From NCBI GenBank assembly GCA_913057645.1, contig CAJXOU010000012.1:1-55875 (forward strand): a DNA stretch of 55,875 bases, given 5' to 3'. The notes under the pieces were generated by a model. That model saw nothing but the letters and a program-made list of their open reading frames with translations. It did not search any database and was not told the origin of the DNA. This DNA comes from an uncultured Rhodobiaceae bacterium. GTDB lineage: Bacteria; Pseudomonadota; Alphaproteobacteria; Parvibaculales; Parvibaculaceae. The stretch's first letter is position 1. Every line of letters starts with the position of its first letter. The translations under genes and the position numbers were made by a program. Positions 55,750 to 55,875 of this stretch are shown in pieces.

Positions 55750-55875
55750 TGTATGGACTTGGGAGATGGGTAACACCTGTTCGGAGACATGGGTGACACA
55801 ATTGACCATGGATTGTTCGGCAAGGGAGCTGTGCGATGCCGTGGTCGGAGGTGTCAGTCGTGGAACTGCGCAAGG
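55750..55875 (+). mobile_element. Left end of an IS481-type insertion sequence (partial)
   Basis: From about 55750 two related repeats GATGGGTAACACC and ACATGGGTGACACA lie in tandem, as at the ends of IS481-family elements. The sequence then enters a transposase frame and stops at the window edge. The exact left border is uncertain. Contigs often break at such repeated elements. Confidence 0.6.
55836..55875 (+). CDS. IS481-family transposase, 5' end only
   Basis: The first 13 residues MPWSEVSVVELRK match the usual start of IS481-type transposases with an HTH and an integrase core. The rest is beyond the window. Assignment is by likeness of a short stretch. Confidence 0.55.
   Translation, partial: MPWSEVSVVELRK

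Overview
The window is chromosomal DNA from a GC-rich alphaproteobacterium, most likely of the Hyphomicrobiales/Parvibaculum type; the species is inferred and not proven. Pointers are one bifunctional Rsh, ALA synthase (hemA), a MucR/Ros regulator, an LdtR/L,D-transpeptidase pair, DUF2842, CtaA of the Cox15 type, a RibBA with a dead cyclohydrolase domain, and the runs plsX-fabH-ihfA-merR and glyA-nrdR-ribDE-ribBA-ribH-nusB-thiL. Almost everything is core genome.

Layout. 1-12,630 (+): rpoZ (5' part corrupted at the window edge), terminator, rsh, pyrE, DUF2062, pdxJ-acpS-lepB-rnc-era, a DksA/TraR-type zinc protein, a CNNM/CorC-type membrane protein, recO and parC. 12,631-13,353: a GIY-YIG endonuclease gene between two near-identical three-part palindromic repeat arrays. 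13,354-17,080 (-): a TRAP transporter operon (TakP-like binding protein, DctQ, DctM) ending with an unknown BsuPI-like membrane-anchored protein. 17,210-17,966: a HigBA toxin-antitoxin operon with a clear promoter and operators, then a 3' fragment of a tRNA-Lys. 17,967-23,023 (-): bpt/ate, an SLC13-RCK transporter, an RDD protein, motB and motA. 23,298-24,325: a flavin reductase and a convergent MarR regulator.

24,590-27,075 (+): an ExbB-ExbD-ExbD-TonB-like operon in which the second ExbD lacks the channel aspartate and the TonB-like protein ends in a cysteine-containing domain unlike TonB-C. This is the best candidate for an undescribed variant system. 27,138-29,155: a beta-hydroxyacid dehydrogenase and a fold-III PLP decarboxylase; 29,301: a short TetR regulator; 29,756 (-): hemB. 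30,927-34,030: a valine/isobutyryl-CoA degradation operon. 34,167-38,676: ldtR, an L,D-transpeptidase, a glycerophosphodiesterase, hemA and a small protein. 38,682 (-): a MucR paralogue lacking zinc-binding histidines.

39,614-48,685 (+): glyA, nrdR, the riboflavin genes, nusB, thiL and hppA, closed by a strong terminator. 48,758-55,528: bamE (-), a CBP3-type cytochrome bc1 assembly chaperone, DUF177, plsX, fabH, ihfA, merR, tRNA-Pro(GGG), a 27-residue membrane microprotein, DUF2842 (-) and ctaA. The right edge holds dispersed inverted repeats and the first bases of an IS481-type insertion sequence, which is probably why the contig stops there.
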